From positions 355,501 through 419,500 of the forward strand of contig NZ_CP022254.1 in NCBI RefSeq assembly GCF_003119195.2: 64,000 bases of DNA. The letters are read 5' to 3'. Numbering within the stretch: position 1 is the stretch's first letter; the number at the start of each line of letters is the position of its first letter. The stretch is from Azospirillum baldaniorum (GTDB lineage: Bacteria; Pseudomonadota; Alphaproteobacteria; Azospirillales; Azospirillaceae). This document shows, piece by piece, positions 36,329 through 47,235 of this stretch. Below the pieces are notes generated by a model. The model did no database searches. It was not told the origin of the DNA and saw nothing but the letters and a program-made list of their open reading frames with translations. Both the position numbers and the translations under genes were made by a program.

Positions 36329-36377
36329 CGTTTCGGCGCCTTCATCGGACAACGCTTTCAGGGAACGAGAGACAAGC

Positions 36378-37865
<1,488 letters not shown>

Positions 37866-37897
37866 CCGCCCACCGTATCGCGAAGGAAGAAGAAACG

Positions 37898-38650
<753 letters not shown>

Positions 38651-38652
38651 CC

Positions 38653-40008
38653 ATGGCGACGACAACCCTCACCAAAGCGCCGCGGGGCTACGACCCGGCG
38701 GCGGCCAAGCCCTTCCTGGAGCAGTTCGACCGGGTCAAGGACGGCCTGCCCGGCGCCGGCCTGTCCTGGCTGAACGACCTGCGCAGCCAGGGACATCACC
38801 GCTTCGCCGCGCTCGGCCTGCCGACCGTCAAGAACGAGTCCTGGCGCTACACCAACCTGCGCGCGCTCGACAAGCTGGCCTTCCAGCCGGCGGCCGGGAC
38901 CGGCGACACCGTCCGCTTCGACGTGCTGCCGACCGTCCGCACGGACGGCACGACCGGCCCGCGGCTGGTCTTCGTCGACGGACGCTTCCGGGCGGAGCTG
39001 TCCTCCACCGCCGGGCTGCCGGCCGGGGTCGAGCTGCTGAACCTCGCCGACGCCCTGGCGCGCAAGCCCGATCTGGTGGCCGAGCATCTGGGCCGCATCG
39101 CCGCCCCCGACGATCAGCCGCTGGTCGCGCTGAACACCGCCTTCCTGGCGGATGGCCCGGTGCTGCATGTGCCGCGCGGCGTCACGGTGGAGGAGACCAT
39201 CGAGCTGGTCTTCGTCTCCGTCGGCTCCGAGGCGCAGCCCACCGCCTTCCACCCGCGCGGCCTGATCGTCGCGGAGGCGGAGTCCCGCGCCGTGATCGTC
39301 GAGCATCACGTGGGCCTGGGCTCCTGCACCACCCTGTCGAACGGCGTGACCGAGGTCTTCGTCGGCGAGGGCGCGTTGGTCCACCACTACAAGGTCCAGC
39401 GAGAGCACGCGGAGTCCTTCCACCTGTCGCACACCGCGGCGAAGGTGGCCGGCAAGGGCGTGTACGATAATTTCATCCTGACCATCGGCGCCAAGCTGTC
39501 GCGCAACGAGGTGAACAGCGTCCTCGACGGCGAGGAAGGCGACACGCATGTCAGCGGCGCCTACATGGTGCGCGGCGGCCAGCATGTCGACACCACGACC
39601 TTCATCGACCACGCCAAGCCCTGCTGCACCAGCCGCGAGGTCTACAAGGGCGTGATCGACGATCAGGCCCGCGCCGTCTTCCAGGGCAAGATCATCGTGC
39701 GCCCCAACGCGCAGAAGACCGATGGCTACCAGCAGAACCGCGCGCTCCTGCTCTCCGACACCGCGGAGATCGACGCCAAGCCGGAGTTGGAGATCTACGC
39801 CGACGACGTGAAGTGCAGCCACGGCGCCACGGTGGGCGAACTGGACGACGACCAGCTCTTCTACCTGCGCGCCCGCGGCATCGACAAGGCGGCCGCCCGC
39901 GGCCTGCTGATCGGCGCCTTTTTGTCCGAAGCGCTGGGGGAGATTGCCGAGGAGAGCGTCCGCGACGCCTTCCAGAGCTACGTCGCCGACTGGCAGAACG
40001 CGCGCTGA
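38653..40008 (+). CDS. sufD: Fe-S cluster assembly protein SufD
   Basis: A 451-residue SufD, the SufB paralogue completing SufBC2D. The N-terminal region has NESWRYTNLRALDKLAF and the core beta-helix includes VLHVPRGVTVEETIELVFV, VFVGEGALVHHYKVQREH and AKPCCTSREVYKGVIDD. The C-terminal motif DVKCSHGATVGELDDDQLFYLRARG contains the histidine equivalent to E. coli SufD H360. GC-rich codon usage matches its neighbours. Confidence 0.97.
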   Translation: MATTTLTKAPRGYDPAAAKPFLEQFDRVKDGLPGAGLSWLNDLRSQGHHRFAALGLPTVKNESWRYTNLRALDKLAFQPAAGTGDTVRFDVLPTVRTDGTTGPRLVFVDGRFRAELSSTAGLPAGVELLNLADALARKPDLVAEHLGRIAAPDDQPLVALNTAFLADGPVLHVPRGVTVEETIELVFVSVGSEAQPTAFHPRGLIVAEAESRAVIVEHHVGLGSCTTLSNGVTEVFVGEGALVHHYKVQREHAESFHLSHTAAKVAGKGVYDNFILTIGAKLSRNEVNSVLDGEEGDTHVSGAYMVRGGQHVDTTTFIDHAKPCCTSREVYKGVIDDQARAVFQGKIIVRPNAQKTDGYQQNRALLLSDTAEIDAKPELEIYADDVKCSHGATVGELDDDQLFYLRARGIDKAAARGLLIGAFLSEALGEIAEESVRDAFQSYVADWQNAR

Positions 40009-40022
40009 GGAGGGACCCGGAT

Positions 40023-41285
40023 ATGGACACCCAGATCACCCTCCCCACCTTCGATGTGGAGCGCGTCCGCGCCGACTTCCCCATCCTGTCGCGCACCGTG
40101 CACGAGCGGAAGGGCAAGCCCGGCAAGCCGCTCGTCTATCTGGACAGCGCCGCCTCCGCGCAGAAGCCGCGGCAGGTCATCGACGCCATGACCCGCTTCC
40201 TGGAGGAGGATTATTCCAACATCCACCGGGGCGTCCATTTCCTGTCGCAGACCGCGACCGACCAGTTCGAGGAGGCCCGCCGCAAGGTTGCCCGCTTCCT
40301 GAACGCCCCGTCGGAGCGCAACATCGTCTTCACCCGCAGCGCGACCGAGGCCGTCAACCTCGTCGCCCACAGCTATGGCCGGACCTTCCTGTCGGAAGGC
40401 GACGAGATCATCGTCTCGGTCATGGAGCACCACGCCAACATCGTGCCGTGGCAGCTCCTCCAGATGGACAAGGGCATCCGCATCCGCGTCGTCCCGGTGG
40501 ACGAGCACGGCGTGCTGGACCTGAACGCCTTCGAGGACCTGCTGTCCGACCGCACGAAGCTGGTGGCGATGACCCACTGCTCCAACGTGCTGGGCACGGT
40601 GACGCCGGCCAAGATCATCGCCCGCATGGCGCACGAGCGCGGCGTGCCGGTGCTGTTCGACGGCAGCCAGGCCGCGGTGCACGGTGTGGTGGATGTGCAG
40701 GACATCGACGCCGATTTCTACATCATGACCGGCCACAAGCTGTACGGCCCGACCGGGACTGGCGTTCTCTACGGCAAATACGATCTGCTGAAGAAGATGC
40801 CCCCCTACCAGGGCGGCGGCGACATGATCGAGAGCGTCAGCTTCGAAGGCACCACCTTCAAGGCCCCGCCGGCCCGCTTCGAGGCCGGCACCCCGGCGAT
40901 CACCGAGGTGATCGGGCTGGGCGTGGCGCTGGATTACATGGAGTCCCTGGGCCGCGAGGCCATCGCGGCGCACGAGCACGACCTGCTCCAATACGCCACG
41001 CAGCAGCTTTCCCAGGTCGACGGCCTGCGCGTCTACGGCACCGCGCCGGGCAAGGGTCCGATCATCTCCTTCACGCTGGAGGGCGTGCACCCGCACGACC
41101 TCGGCACCATCGTGGACCAGTACGGCGTCGCCGTCCGCGTCGGCCGCCACTGCGCGGAGCCGCTGATGGAGCGTTTCGGGGTCGGCGCCACGGCGCGGGC
41201 CAGCTTCGCCCTTTACAACACGCGGGCGGAAGCCGACGCTCTGGTCGAATCGGTGATCGCGGTGAAGGAGTTCTTCGGAGCATGA
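40023..41285 (+). CDS. sufS: Cysteine desulfurase SufS
   Basis: A 420-residue PLP-dependent group II cysteine desulfurase that mobilises sulfur from cysteine for cluster assembly. The PLP lysine is K239 in MTGHKLYGPTGTG, histidine in VMEHHANIVPWQ, and the persulfide cysteine is C377 in VGRHCAEPLMERFG. No SufE gene is adjacent. The partner is the SufU-like protein encoded next. The stop overlaps the sufU start (ATGA). Confidence 0.97.
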   Translation: MDTQITLPTFDVERVRADFPILSRTVHERKGKPGKPLVYLDSAASAQKPRQVIDAMTRFLEEDYSNIHRGVHFLSQTATDQFEEARRKVARFLNAPSERNIVFTRSATEAVNLVAHSYGRTFLSEGDEIIVSVMEHHANIVPWQLLQMDKGIRIRVVPVDEHGVLDLNAFEDLLSDRTKLVAMTHCSNVLGTVTPAKIIARMAHERGVPVLFDGSQAAVHGVVDVQDIDADFYIMTGHKLYGPTGTGVLYGKYDLLKKMPPYQGGGDMIESVSFEGTTFKAPPARFEAGTPAITEVIGLGVALDYMESLGREAIAAHEHDLLQYATQQLSQVDGLRVYGTAPGKGPIISFTLEGVHPHDLGTIVDQYGVAVRVGRHCAEPLMERFGVGATARASFALYNTRAEADALVESVIAVKEFFGA

Positions 41286-41749
41286 TGGACGAACTGCGCG
41301 AGCTGTACCAGGAAGTGATCCTGGACCACGGCAAGAACCCCCGGAACTTCCGGCATCCCGACGATGCCAACCGGGAGGCCAAGGGCGAGAACCCCATGTG
41401 CGGTGACCGCTTCATGGTCTATCTGAAGCTGAAGGACGGGGTGGTCGAGGATGTGGCCTTTCAGGGCCGCGGCTGCGCCATCTCCACCGCCAGCGCGTCC
41501 ATGATGACCGAGGTGGTCAAGGGCAAGACCGAGGCGGAGGCCAAGGCCCTGTTCGAGACCTTCCACGACCTCTGCACCAAGGACGACCACGACCACGGCG
41601 ACCACGGCCCGGTGGACGAGGACGCCATGGAACGGCTGATGGTGCTGTCCGGCGTCCGTCAGTTCCCGGTGCGCGTGAAATGCGCCACCCTCGCCTGGCA
41701 CGCGATGAACGCGGCCATCGAAGGCGAGGACAAGGCGAGCAGCGAGTAA
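41282..41749 (+). CDS. sufU: SUF-type NifU-like protein (SufU)
   Basis: A 155-residue IscU-fold protein. Conserved cysteines are C40 (NPMCGDRF), C65 (GRGCAISTASAS) and C134 (VRVKCATLAW), plus D42. The family acts as zinc-dependent sulfur acceptor from SufS, or as a scaffold. It has a His/Asp-rich insert DDHDHGDHGP (101-110), which is unusual and could bind metal. The first ATG overlaps the sufS stop; a second ATG follows immediately. Confidence 0.93.
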   Translation: MMDELRELYQEVILDHGKNPRNFRHPDDANREAKGENPMCGDRFMVYLKLKDGVVEDVAFQGRGCAISTASASMMTEVVKGKTEAEAKALFETFHDLCTKDDHDHGDHGPVDEDAMERLMVLSGVRQFPVRVKCATLAWHAMNAAIEGEDKASSE

Positions 41750-41772
41750 GTTGCAGGAAACGGTGAAACGCG

Positions 41773-42180
41773 ATGCCCGATGACGCGATCTCCAAGGAAG
41801 CCGACGCCGCGGAGGCCAAGCCGATGAACCAGACCGAAGCGGACATGGCAGCGGCTAAGGCCGCCTACGACCCGCGCGCCGCGCTGAGCGAGGCGGTGAT
41901 CTCGGCGCTGAAGAGCTGCTACGACCCGGAAATCCCCGTGGACATCTGGGAGCTGGGCCTGATCTACCGCGTCGACATCGGCCCGAACAACGAGGTCGAG
42001 ATCGACATGACCCTGACCAGCCCGATGTGCCCGGTGGCCGGCGAACTGCCGATGCAGGTTCAGCAGGCGGTTGAGTCCGTCGAGGACGTCACCACATGCA
42101 AGGTGGAACTGGTTTGGGAACCGCCCTGGCGCCAGGACATGATGTCCGAGGTCGCGCGGGTCCAACTGGATATGTTTTAA
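41773..42180 (+). CDS. sufT: SUF system protein SufT (MIP18/DUF59 family)
   Basis: A 135-residue DUF59 protein. The core ISALKSCYDPEIPVDIWELGLIYRV and TLTSPMCPVAGELP carries the conserved cysteine. A ~45-residue polar N-terminal extension precedes the domain. SufT family proteins help mature Fe-S proteins, especially when demand is high. It lies between sufU (23-bp gap) and the A-type carrier gene. Confidence 0.93.
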   Translation: MPDDAISKEADAAEAKPMNQTEADMAAAKAAYDPRAALSEAVISALKSCYDPEIPVDIWELGLIYRVDIGPNNEVEIDMTLTSPMCPVAGELPMQVQQAVESVEDVTTCKVELVWEPPWRQDMMSEVARVQLDMF

Positions 42181-42196
42181 GGAGGCGAAGATCCCC

Positions 42197-42553
42197 ATGG
42201 CCACGGCTTCTACGGCTTCTCTCCCCAAGGCCCTTTCCATCACCGACGCCGCCGCGGAGCGCGTGCGGATGCTGATGGCCAAGGCGACCGACGACTACAT
42301 CGGCCTGCGCATCGGCGTGAAGGCGAAGGGCTGCTCCGGCCTCAGCTACGACGTGCAGTACGCCAAGGAAAAGATGAAGTTCGACGAGGTGGTGGAGGAC
42401 AAGGGCGTCACCGTCCTGATCGACCCTGCCGCCGTGATGTTCCTGATCGGCAGCGAGATGGACTACGTCGACGACAAGTTCCAGACCGGCTTCGTCTTCA
42501 AGAACCCGAACGAGAAGGGCCGCTGCGGCTGCGGCGAGAGCTTTCACGTTTGA
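42197..42553 (+). CDS. sufA: A-type Fe-S carrier (SufA/IscA/ErpA family)
   Basis: A 118-residue A-type carrier with the three cluster-binding cysteines in the standard pattern: one in AKGCSGLSYDVQY and two in the C-terminal GRCGCGESFHV. It would transfer [2Fe-2S]/[4Fe-4S] clusters from SufBCD to targets. It follows sufT by 16 bp with GGAGG and closes the operon. The symbol sufA is by position; an erpA assignment cannot be excluded. Confidence 0.94.
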   Translation: MATASTASLPKALSITDAAAERVRMLMAKATDDYIGLRIGVKAKGCSGLSYDVQYAKEKMKFDEVVEDKGVTVLIDPAAVMFLIGSEMDYVDDKFQTGFVFKNPNEKGRCGCGESFHV

Positions 42554-42568
42554 CTTTATGTTCCGGTG

Positions 42569-42604
42569 ACAAGGGCGGGCATCATGCAATGGACCCACCC
42601 TTGT
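42569..42604 (+). terminator. Hairpin at the end of the suf operon
   Basis: ACAAGGGCGGG and CCCACCCTTGT pair with one mismatch around a 14-base loop, 15 bp after sufA. There is no T-run. It marks the boundary between the GC-rich suf operon and the AT-rich island. Confidence 0.55.
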
Positions 42605-42647
42605 TGCTCGACGTCGGAAGGCATTCAGCCACCGGCACCGATGAAGA

Positions 42648-43562
42648 TCAAGAACCGTGACGATTTTCCAGAGCGTAGAGAAGCAGGTCAGCGTTCATCT
42701 TGTTGCTCCTAACGAACTCAAGATATTGATCGCGACGAAACTCCCTGCTGAAAGCCATCAAGTTCAGATAGCGGTCCGTCAAAAATGGAAATTCTGAAAA
42801 AAATCGAGCGATTTTAGCAAAAATGCTCCCATTTAACCGATTGGCTTGATTGATAAATGTGTCGTTCGTTACTTTTGTGTAAAGCGTCTTTCCAATAAGC
42901 AGTTTTTCGAGGCCAACGATGGAGCTTTCTAAGCTGCCGCACACCGCAAGTCCGATTTGATCACCAGAATAGACGATGCAGCGCTCGTATGGCAAAATAA
43001 AGAGATTGAACAAGGGAATATTTTTTATTGTACTCATAAGCTCATCAAGAATTGGAAAATAATGATCTCTCTTTACTTTCATATATCCGACAAAACGAGC
43101 TATAGACCACTCTATGTCTCTGTAGTTTTTTGAAGATTCACAAGATTCCACGAATGCTGAGTTGATGACAATAAATTTAGTTCTAAAAAATCTATACAAA
43201 AACATATTAACAGAACCACCCTCGACTATGTAGATCTCGATATCTTTTGAATATTTAATCTTTTTCTTGACTTCTTCTAAAATGGCTTCAATTTCTGGAA
43301 AATTCCCAGAACCGACGCGCACTGAATTTCCAATCAACACCGCCCTCATCAACTCCAAGCAGAACCATATAACTGCCACCAGAAACCCAATATAGATGAG
43401 AAGAAAAATAAACATTTGTGGTAAATTAAAAGCAAAATATCCGAGCGTCAAAAAAGCCGGAAGAACTCCAATTGTTGCTATAGCGAAACGAAAATTTAAA
43501 CCATGATGGGTGTGATCCTTTGGATTAAATACGTACGAATCAGAACTCGCCGCACTGACCAT
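42648..43562 (-). CDS. Degenerate M48-peptidase-like membrane protein in an AT-rich island
   Basis: A 304-residue protein with two N-terminal hydrophobic helices (residues ~25-75) and a cytoplasmic region laid out like M48 metallopeptidases. In particular YIVEGGSVNMFLYRFFRTKFIVINSAFVE precedes the catalytic helix, and ILPYERCIVYSGDQIGLAVCG matches the E-x-SADRAGLLA block. At the HExxH position it reads ARFVGYMKVKRDH, so both histidines and the glutamate are absent, and the third ligand (Glu) is replaced near YSGDQ. It is therefore probably a pseudoenzyme. GGAGG precedes ATG 43562. Codon use (AAA, ATT, TTT) is very unlike neighbours, suggesting horizontal gain. Confidence 0.72.
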   Translation of the reverse strand: MVSAASSDSYVFNPKDHTHHGLNFRFAIATIGVLPAFLTLGYFAFNLPQMFIFLLIYIGFLVAVIWFCLELMRAVLIGNSVRVGSGNFPEIEAILEEVKKKIKYSKDIEIYIVEGGSVNMFLYRFFRTKFIVINSAFVESCESSKNYRDIEWSIARFVGYMKVKRDHYFPILDELMSTIKNIPLFNLFILPYERCIVYSGDQIGLAVCGSLESSIVGLEKLLIGKTLYTKVTNDTFINQANRLNGSIFAKIARFFSEFPFLTDRYLNLMAFSREFRRDQYLEFVRSNKMNADLLLYALENRHGS

Positions 43563-43982
43563 AATAATCCTCCATTCAGTGATTCGTTGAAAAAATATAC
43601 CAACAAAAACAACGAATCAATACAAACTAAAATGCATACGATTGCGTTATTCAACATTTGATTTTATGAAATCATATTAATAGCAATCTAAAATTATGAA
43701 ATACTTATTTTTTGAAAACTCTAAAATTTCACGAAGGCGCCAGAAAGTATTTTTTTAATAACGCACTATCAGAGTATTATTATTTGAAGCAAGAGGATCA
43801 TGCGCGACCGATGCGCGGATCATTGCGTTTTTCCATCAACAGGACGAGCACCACACAGCACCGATTTATAGAAAACAAAGGCGATCGGCTCTTGTCCAGA
43901 ACCCCTCCACGTCCCCACTCTCCATGCTAGAGTCTGTCCCCGCGACGCCGACACGGCCAAAACAAGGTTAGAGAAAAGCCCC
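43563..43982. other. AT-rich intergenic region upstream of pepN
   Basis: 420 bp, strongly AT-rich up to about 43900. It includes the promoter side of the M48-like gene and a stem AAATACTT/AAGTATTT (43697-43752) followed by a T-run. A 72-codon frame from a TTG at 43712 lacks a ribosome-binding site and any recognisable feature, and I do not call it. No tRNA or integrase footprint was seen. Confidence 0.45.
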
Positions 43983-46640
43983 ATGGACAAAGGCACGCCC
44001 AAGGCCATCCGCCTGCAGGACTACCGCCCGCCCGCGCATCTGATCGACACGGTCGATCTGTTCTTCGACCTCGGCGAGGACGTGACCACGGTCCGCGCGC
44101 AGCTCGGGCTGCGGCGCAACCCGGCGCGCGACGACGCGGCGGCGCTGCCGCTGACTCTGGACGGGCAGCGGCTGGAGCTGGTGTCCGTGGCGCTGAATGG
44201 CCAGCCGCTGGGCGATGCCGACTACACCGTCACGCCGGACCATCTGACCGTCCACAGCGTGCCGGAGACTTTCACGCTGGAAACCGTCGTCCGCATCAAG
44301 CCGCAGGAGAACACCGCGCTGGAGGGGCTCTACAAGTCCTCCGGCAACTTCTGCACCCAGTGCGAGGCGGAGGGCTTCCGCAAGATCACCTATTTCGCCG
44401 ACCGGCCCGACGTGATGGCCCGCTACACCACCACGATCACCGCGGACAAGGCGCGCTATCCGGTGCTGCTGTCCAACGGCAATCTCATCGAATCCGGCGA
44501 CCTGCCCGACGGGCGCCACCGCGCGGTGTGGGAGGACCCCTTCCCCAAGCCCTGCTACCTGTTCGCCCTGGTCGCCGGCACGCTGGTGCACCAGGAGGAC
44601 CGCTTCCGCACCGCGTCCGGCCGCGACGTGACCCTGCGCATCTATGTCGAGCCGGGGAACGAGGACAAGGTCGACCACGCCATGCGCTCCCTCATCAAGT
44701 CGATGCGCTGGGACGAGGAGGTGTTCGGCCTGGAATACGACCTGGACATCTTCAACATCGTCGCAGTCGGCGACTTCAACATGGGGGCGATGGAGAACAA
44801 GTCCCTCAACGTCTTCAACACGAAATACATCCTGGCGAAGCCGGAGACCGCCACCGACCAGGACTTCCTCGGCATCGAGGCGGTGGTGGCGCACGAGTAT
44901 TTCCACAACTGGACCGGCAACCGCGTCACCTGCCGCGACTGGTTCCAGCTGTCGTTGAAGGAAGGGCTGACCGTCTTCCGCGACCAGGAATTCTCCAGCG
45001 ACATGAACTCGCGGGCGGTCAAGCGCATCGCCGACGTGCAGCGCCTGCGCACCGTGCAGTTCCCCGAGGATTCCGGCGCCATGGCGCACCCCGTGCGCCC
45101 GGACAGCTATGTGGAGATCAACAACTTCTACACCCCCACCGTCTACGACAAGGGGTCGGAAGTCATCCGCATGTACCACACGCTGCTGGGGCCGCAGGGC
45201 TTCCGCAAGGGCATGGACCTGTATTTCCAGCGCCACGACGGGCAGGCCGTCACCTGCGACGACTTCGCCGCGGCGATGTCCGACGCCACCGGGGTGGACC
45301 TGACCCAGTTCAAGCGCTGGTACCGGCAGGCCGGCACGCCGGAACTGGACGTCACCGGCGCCTATGACGAGGCGGCCAAGACCTACCGGCTGACCGTCCG
45401 GCAGACCGTGCCGCCCACCCCCGGCCAGCCGGTGAAGGAGCCGATGCACATCCCGCTGGTCATGGGGCTGCTCGGTCCGGACGGGGCGGACCTGCCGCTG
45501 CGCCTCGCTGGCGAGGCCGAGGCCGCCGGAACCAGCCGCACCCTGCACATCACCCAGGCCGAGCAGACCTTTGATTTTGTCGACGTGCCCGCCCGCCCGG
45601 TGCCGTCGCTGCTGCGCGGCTTCTCTGCCCCGGTGAAGCTGCGGGCCGACCTGACGGACGGCGACCTGACCTTCCTGATGGCCAACGACAGCGACGCCTT
45701 CAACCGCTGGGAGGCCGGGCAGACGCTGGCGACCCGGCTGCTGCTCTCCCTCGTCGCCGACCGGCAGGCCGGGCGGGAGCTGGCGCTGCCCCAGAGCTTC
45801 ATCGACGCGGTGGGCGCCATCCTCAAGGAAGCCGACCAGGACCCGGCCTTCGCCGCGCAGGCCCTGGTGCTGCCGACCGAGAGCTACCTCGGCACGCAGA
45901 TGGAGGTGATCGACCCCGACGCCATCCACACCGTGCGCGAATTCGCCCGCCGCCGGCTGGCCGAGGCGTTGCGGCCGGGCTGGCTCGACACGCACCGCCG
46001 CAACGCGGGCAACGAGCCCTTCTCGGTGGACGCCGCAGCCATCGGCCGGCGCGCGCTGAAGAATCTGTGCCTCGCCTACCTCATGGCGCTGGAGGACGAG
46101 GAGGCGCTCGGCCTCTGCCTCGGCCAGTATCGTGGCGCCCAGGCGATGACCGACGTGATGGCGGCGCTGCAGTTCCTCAGCAATTCCAACGCGCCGGAGC
46201 GGGACGAGGCCATCGCCGCCTTCTACGAGCGCTGGAAGGGCGAGGCGCTGGTGGTCGACAAGTGGTTCAGCGTGCAGGCCACCTCGCACCGGCCCGACGC
46301 CCTCGAACGGGTGACGACGCTGCTCGCCCACCCCGCCTTCGAGATCCGCAACCCGAACAAGGTCTACGCCCTGATCGGCGGCTTCGCGGGCGGCAACCCG
46401 GTGCGCTTCCACGACACCAGCGGGGCGGGCTATCGCTTCCTGGCCGATCAGGTTCTGCGGCTCGACCCGATGAACCCACAGGTGGCGGCGCGCATGGTCG
46501 GCCCCTTCTCGCGCCTGCGCCGCTACGACGCGCCGCGACGCGCCCTGATGAAGGCCGAACTGGAGCGCATCGTCGCCACGCCGGGCCTGTCGCCGGACGT
46601 CTTCGAGGTGGCGAGCAAGAGCCTGGAGGCGGCCGGCTGA
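43983..46640 (+). CDS. pepN: Aminopeptidase N (M1 family, PepN)
   Basis: An 885-residue zinc aminopeptidase of normal PepN length. The exopeptidase motif GAMEN is at residues 268-272. The zinc site is H304-E305-x2-H308 (VVAHEYFHNWTGNRVTCRDW) with E327 in LKEGLTVFRDQEFSSDM. The N-terminal substrate-recognition region includes GLYKSSGNFCTQCEAEGFRKITYF. The C-terminal helical domain includes FNRWEAGQTLATRLLL. It is cytoplasmic and releases N-terminal residues from peptides. ATG 43983 follows a weak AGAGAAAAG site. Confidence 0.97.
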   Translation: MDKGTPKAIRLQDYRPPAHLIDTVDLFFDLGEDVTTVRAQLGLRRNPARDDAAALPLTLDGQRLELVSVALNGQPLGDADYTVTPDHLTVHSVPETFTLETVVRIKPQENTALEGLYKSSGNFCTQCEAEGFRKITYFADRPDVMARYTTTITADKARYPVLLSNGNLIESGDLPDGRHRAVWEDPFPKPCYLFALVAGTLVHQEDRFRTASGRDVTLRIYVEPGNEDKVDHAMRSLIKSMRWDEEVFGLEYDLDIFNIVAVGDFNMGAMENKSLNVFNTKYILAKPETATDQDFLGIEAVVAHEYFHNWTGNRVTCRDWFQLSLKEGLTVFRDQEFSSDMNSRAVKRIADVQRLRTVQFPEDSGAMAHPVRPDSYVEINNFYTPTVYDKGSEVIRMYHTLLGPQGFRKGMDLYFQRHDGQAVTCDDFAAAMSDATGVDLTQFKRWYRQAGTPELDVTGAYDEAAKTYRLTVRQTVPPTPGQPVKEPMHIPLVMGLLGPDGADLPLRLAGEAEAAGTSRTLHITQAEQTFDFVDVPARPVPSLLRGFSAPVKLRADLTDGDLTFLMANDSDAFNRWEAGQTLATRLLLSLVADRQAGRELALPQSFIDAVGAILKEADQDPAFAAQALVLPTESYLGTQMEVIDPDAIHTVREFARRRLAEALRPGWLDTHRRNAGNEPFSVDAAAIGRRALKNLCLAYLMALEDEEALGLCLGQYRGAQAMTDVMAALQFLSNSNAPERDEAIAAFYERWKGEALVVDKWFSVQATSHRPDALERVTTLLAHPAFEIRNPNKVYALIGGFAGGNPVRFHDTSGAGYRFLADQVLRLDPMNPQVAARMVGPFSRLRRYDAPRRALMKAELERIVATPGLSPDVFEVASKSLEAAG

Positions 46641-46659
46641 TTGGAAGAGGCCTGATGAA

Positions 46660-46693
46660 AAAGGAAAGGGCCGGAGGGTTTCCCCTCCGGCCC
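46660..46693 (-). terminator. Terminator of the cytochrome c gene
   Basis: GGGCCGGAGGG and CCCTCCGGCCC form a perfect 11-bp stem. On the minus strand TTTCCTTTTTC follows, so it serves the cytochrome c gene ending at 46726. It also lies just after pepN (plus strand). Confidence 0.85.
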
Positions 46694-46725
46694 AACCGTA
46701 CCCCCGCGCCGAAACGCGGGCGTCT

Positions 46726-47106
46726 TTACTTCTGCTCGGCAAGGAAGGCGACCAGATCGTCCACCTTGCCGGCGTCCTTGATACCGGCGAAGGCCATCGT
46801 GCCACCCGGAACGACTTCCTTCGGGGCGGTGATGTAGGCCTTCAGGTTGTCCGGGGTCCAGGTCAGACCACCGGCGGCCTTCTCCTGCATCGGCTTGGAG
46901 TACTTGAAGCCGTCGATCGAGGCGGCCGGGCGGCCAACGACGCCGAACAGCGACGGGCCGACCTTGTTCTTGCCCTGCTCGGCGGTGTGGCAGGCCATGC
47001 ACTGCTTGAAGACGTCCTTACCGGCGGCGGCGTCAGCGGCCTGCGCGGCGCCCGCGCCCATGGCAATGCCGGCGATCAGGGCGGCGCCCAGGATATGCTT
47101 GTTCAT
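46726..47106 (-). CDS. Periplasmic class I cytochrome c (c2/c550-like)
   Basis: A 126-residue precursor with signal peptide (HILGAALIAGIAMGAGAAQA, cleavage near residue 23). The haem attachment motif C36-M-A-C39-H40 is in VFKQCMACHTAEQGKNKVGP, and the sixth ligand methionine is in PGGTMAFAGIKD. It resembles mitochondrial-type cytochrome c and bacterial c2. It is a soluble periplasmic electron carrier, probably between the bc1 complex and oxidases. Stand-alone gene with a strong terminator. Confidence 0.94.
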   Translation of the reverse strand: MNKHILGAALIAGIAMGAGAAQAADAAAGKDVFKQCMACHTAEQGKNKVGPSLFGVVGRPAASIDGFKYSKPMQEKAAGGLTWTPDNLKAYITAPKEVVPGGTMAFAGIKDAGKVDDLVAFLAEQK

Positions 47107-47235
47107 TGGTCAGATTCCCCCTTCCGGATGAGGCCGGCGTTCTGGTGCCGGCAGGTTCGGGCGCAGCATACACATTCTGTGGTTAAGGCCAACCCCCCAA
47201 CGTGTCGCGCCCACAGCACAAACACCAAATACGGG

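Noticed and set aside
43712-43930. 72-codon frame from a TTG in the AT-rich island
   Set aside because: No ribosome-binding site, the second half crosses into GC-rich DNA, and it has no features.
43968-46805. 945-codon open frame on the minus strand across pepN
   Set aside because: It lies fully antisense to pepN, which has intact zinc motifs. Long antisense frames are expected in GC-rich DNA and this one has Val/Arg/His-heavy composition typical of a shadow.
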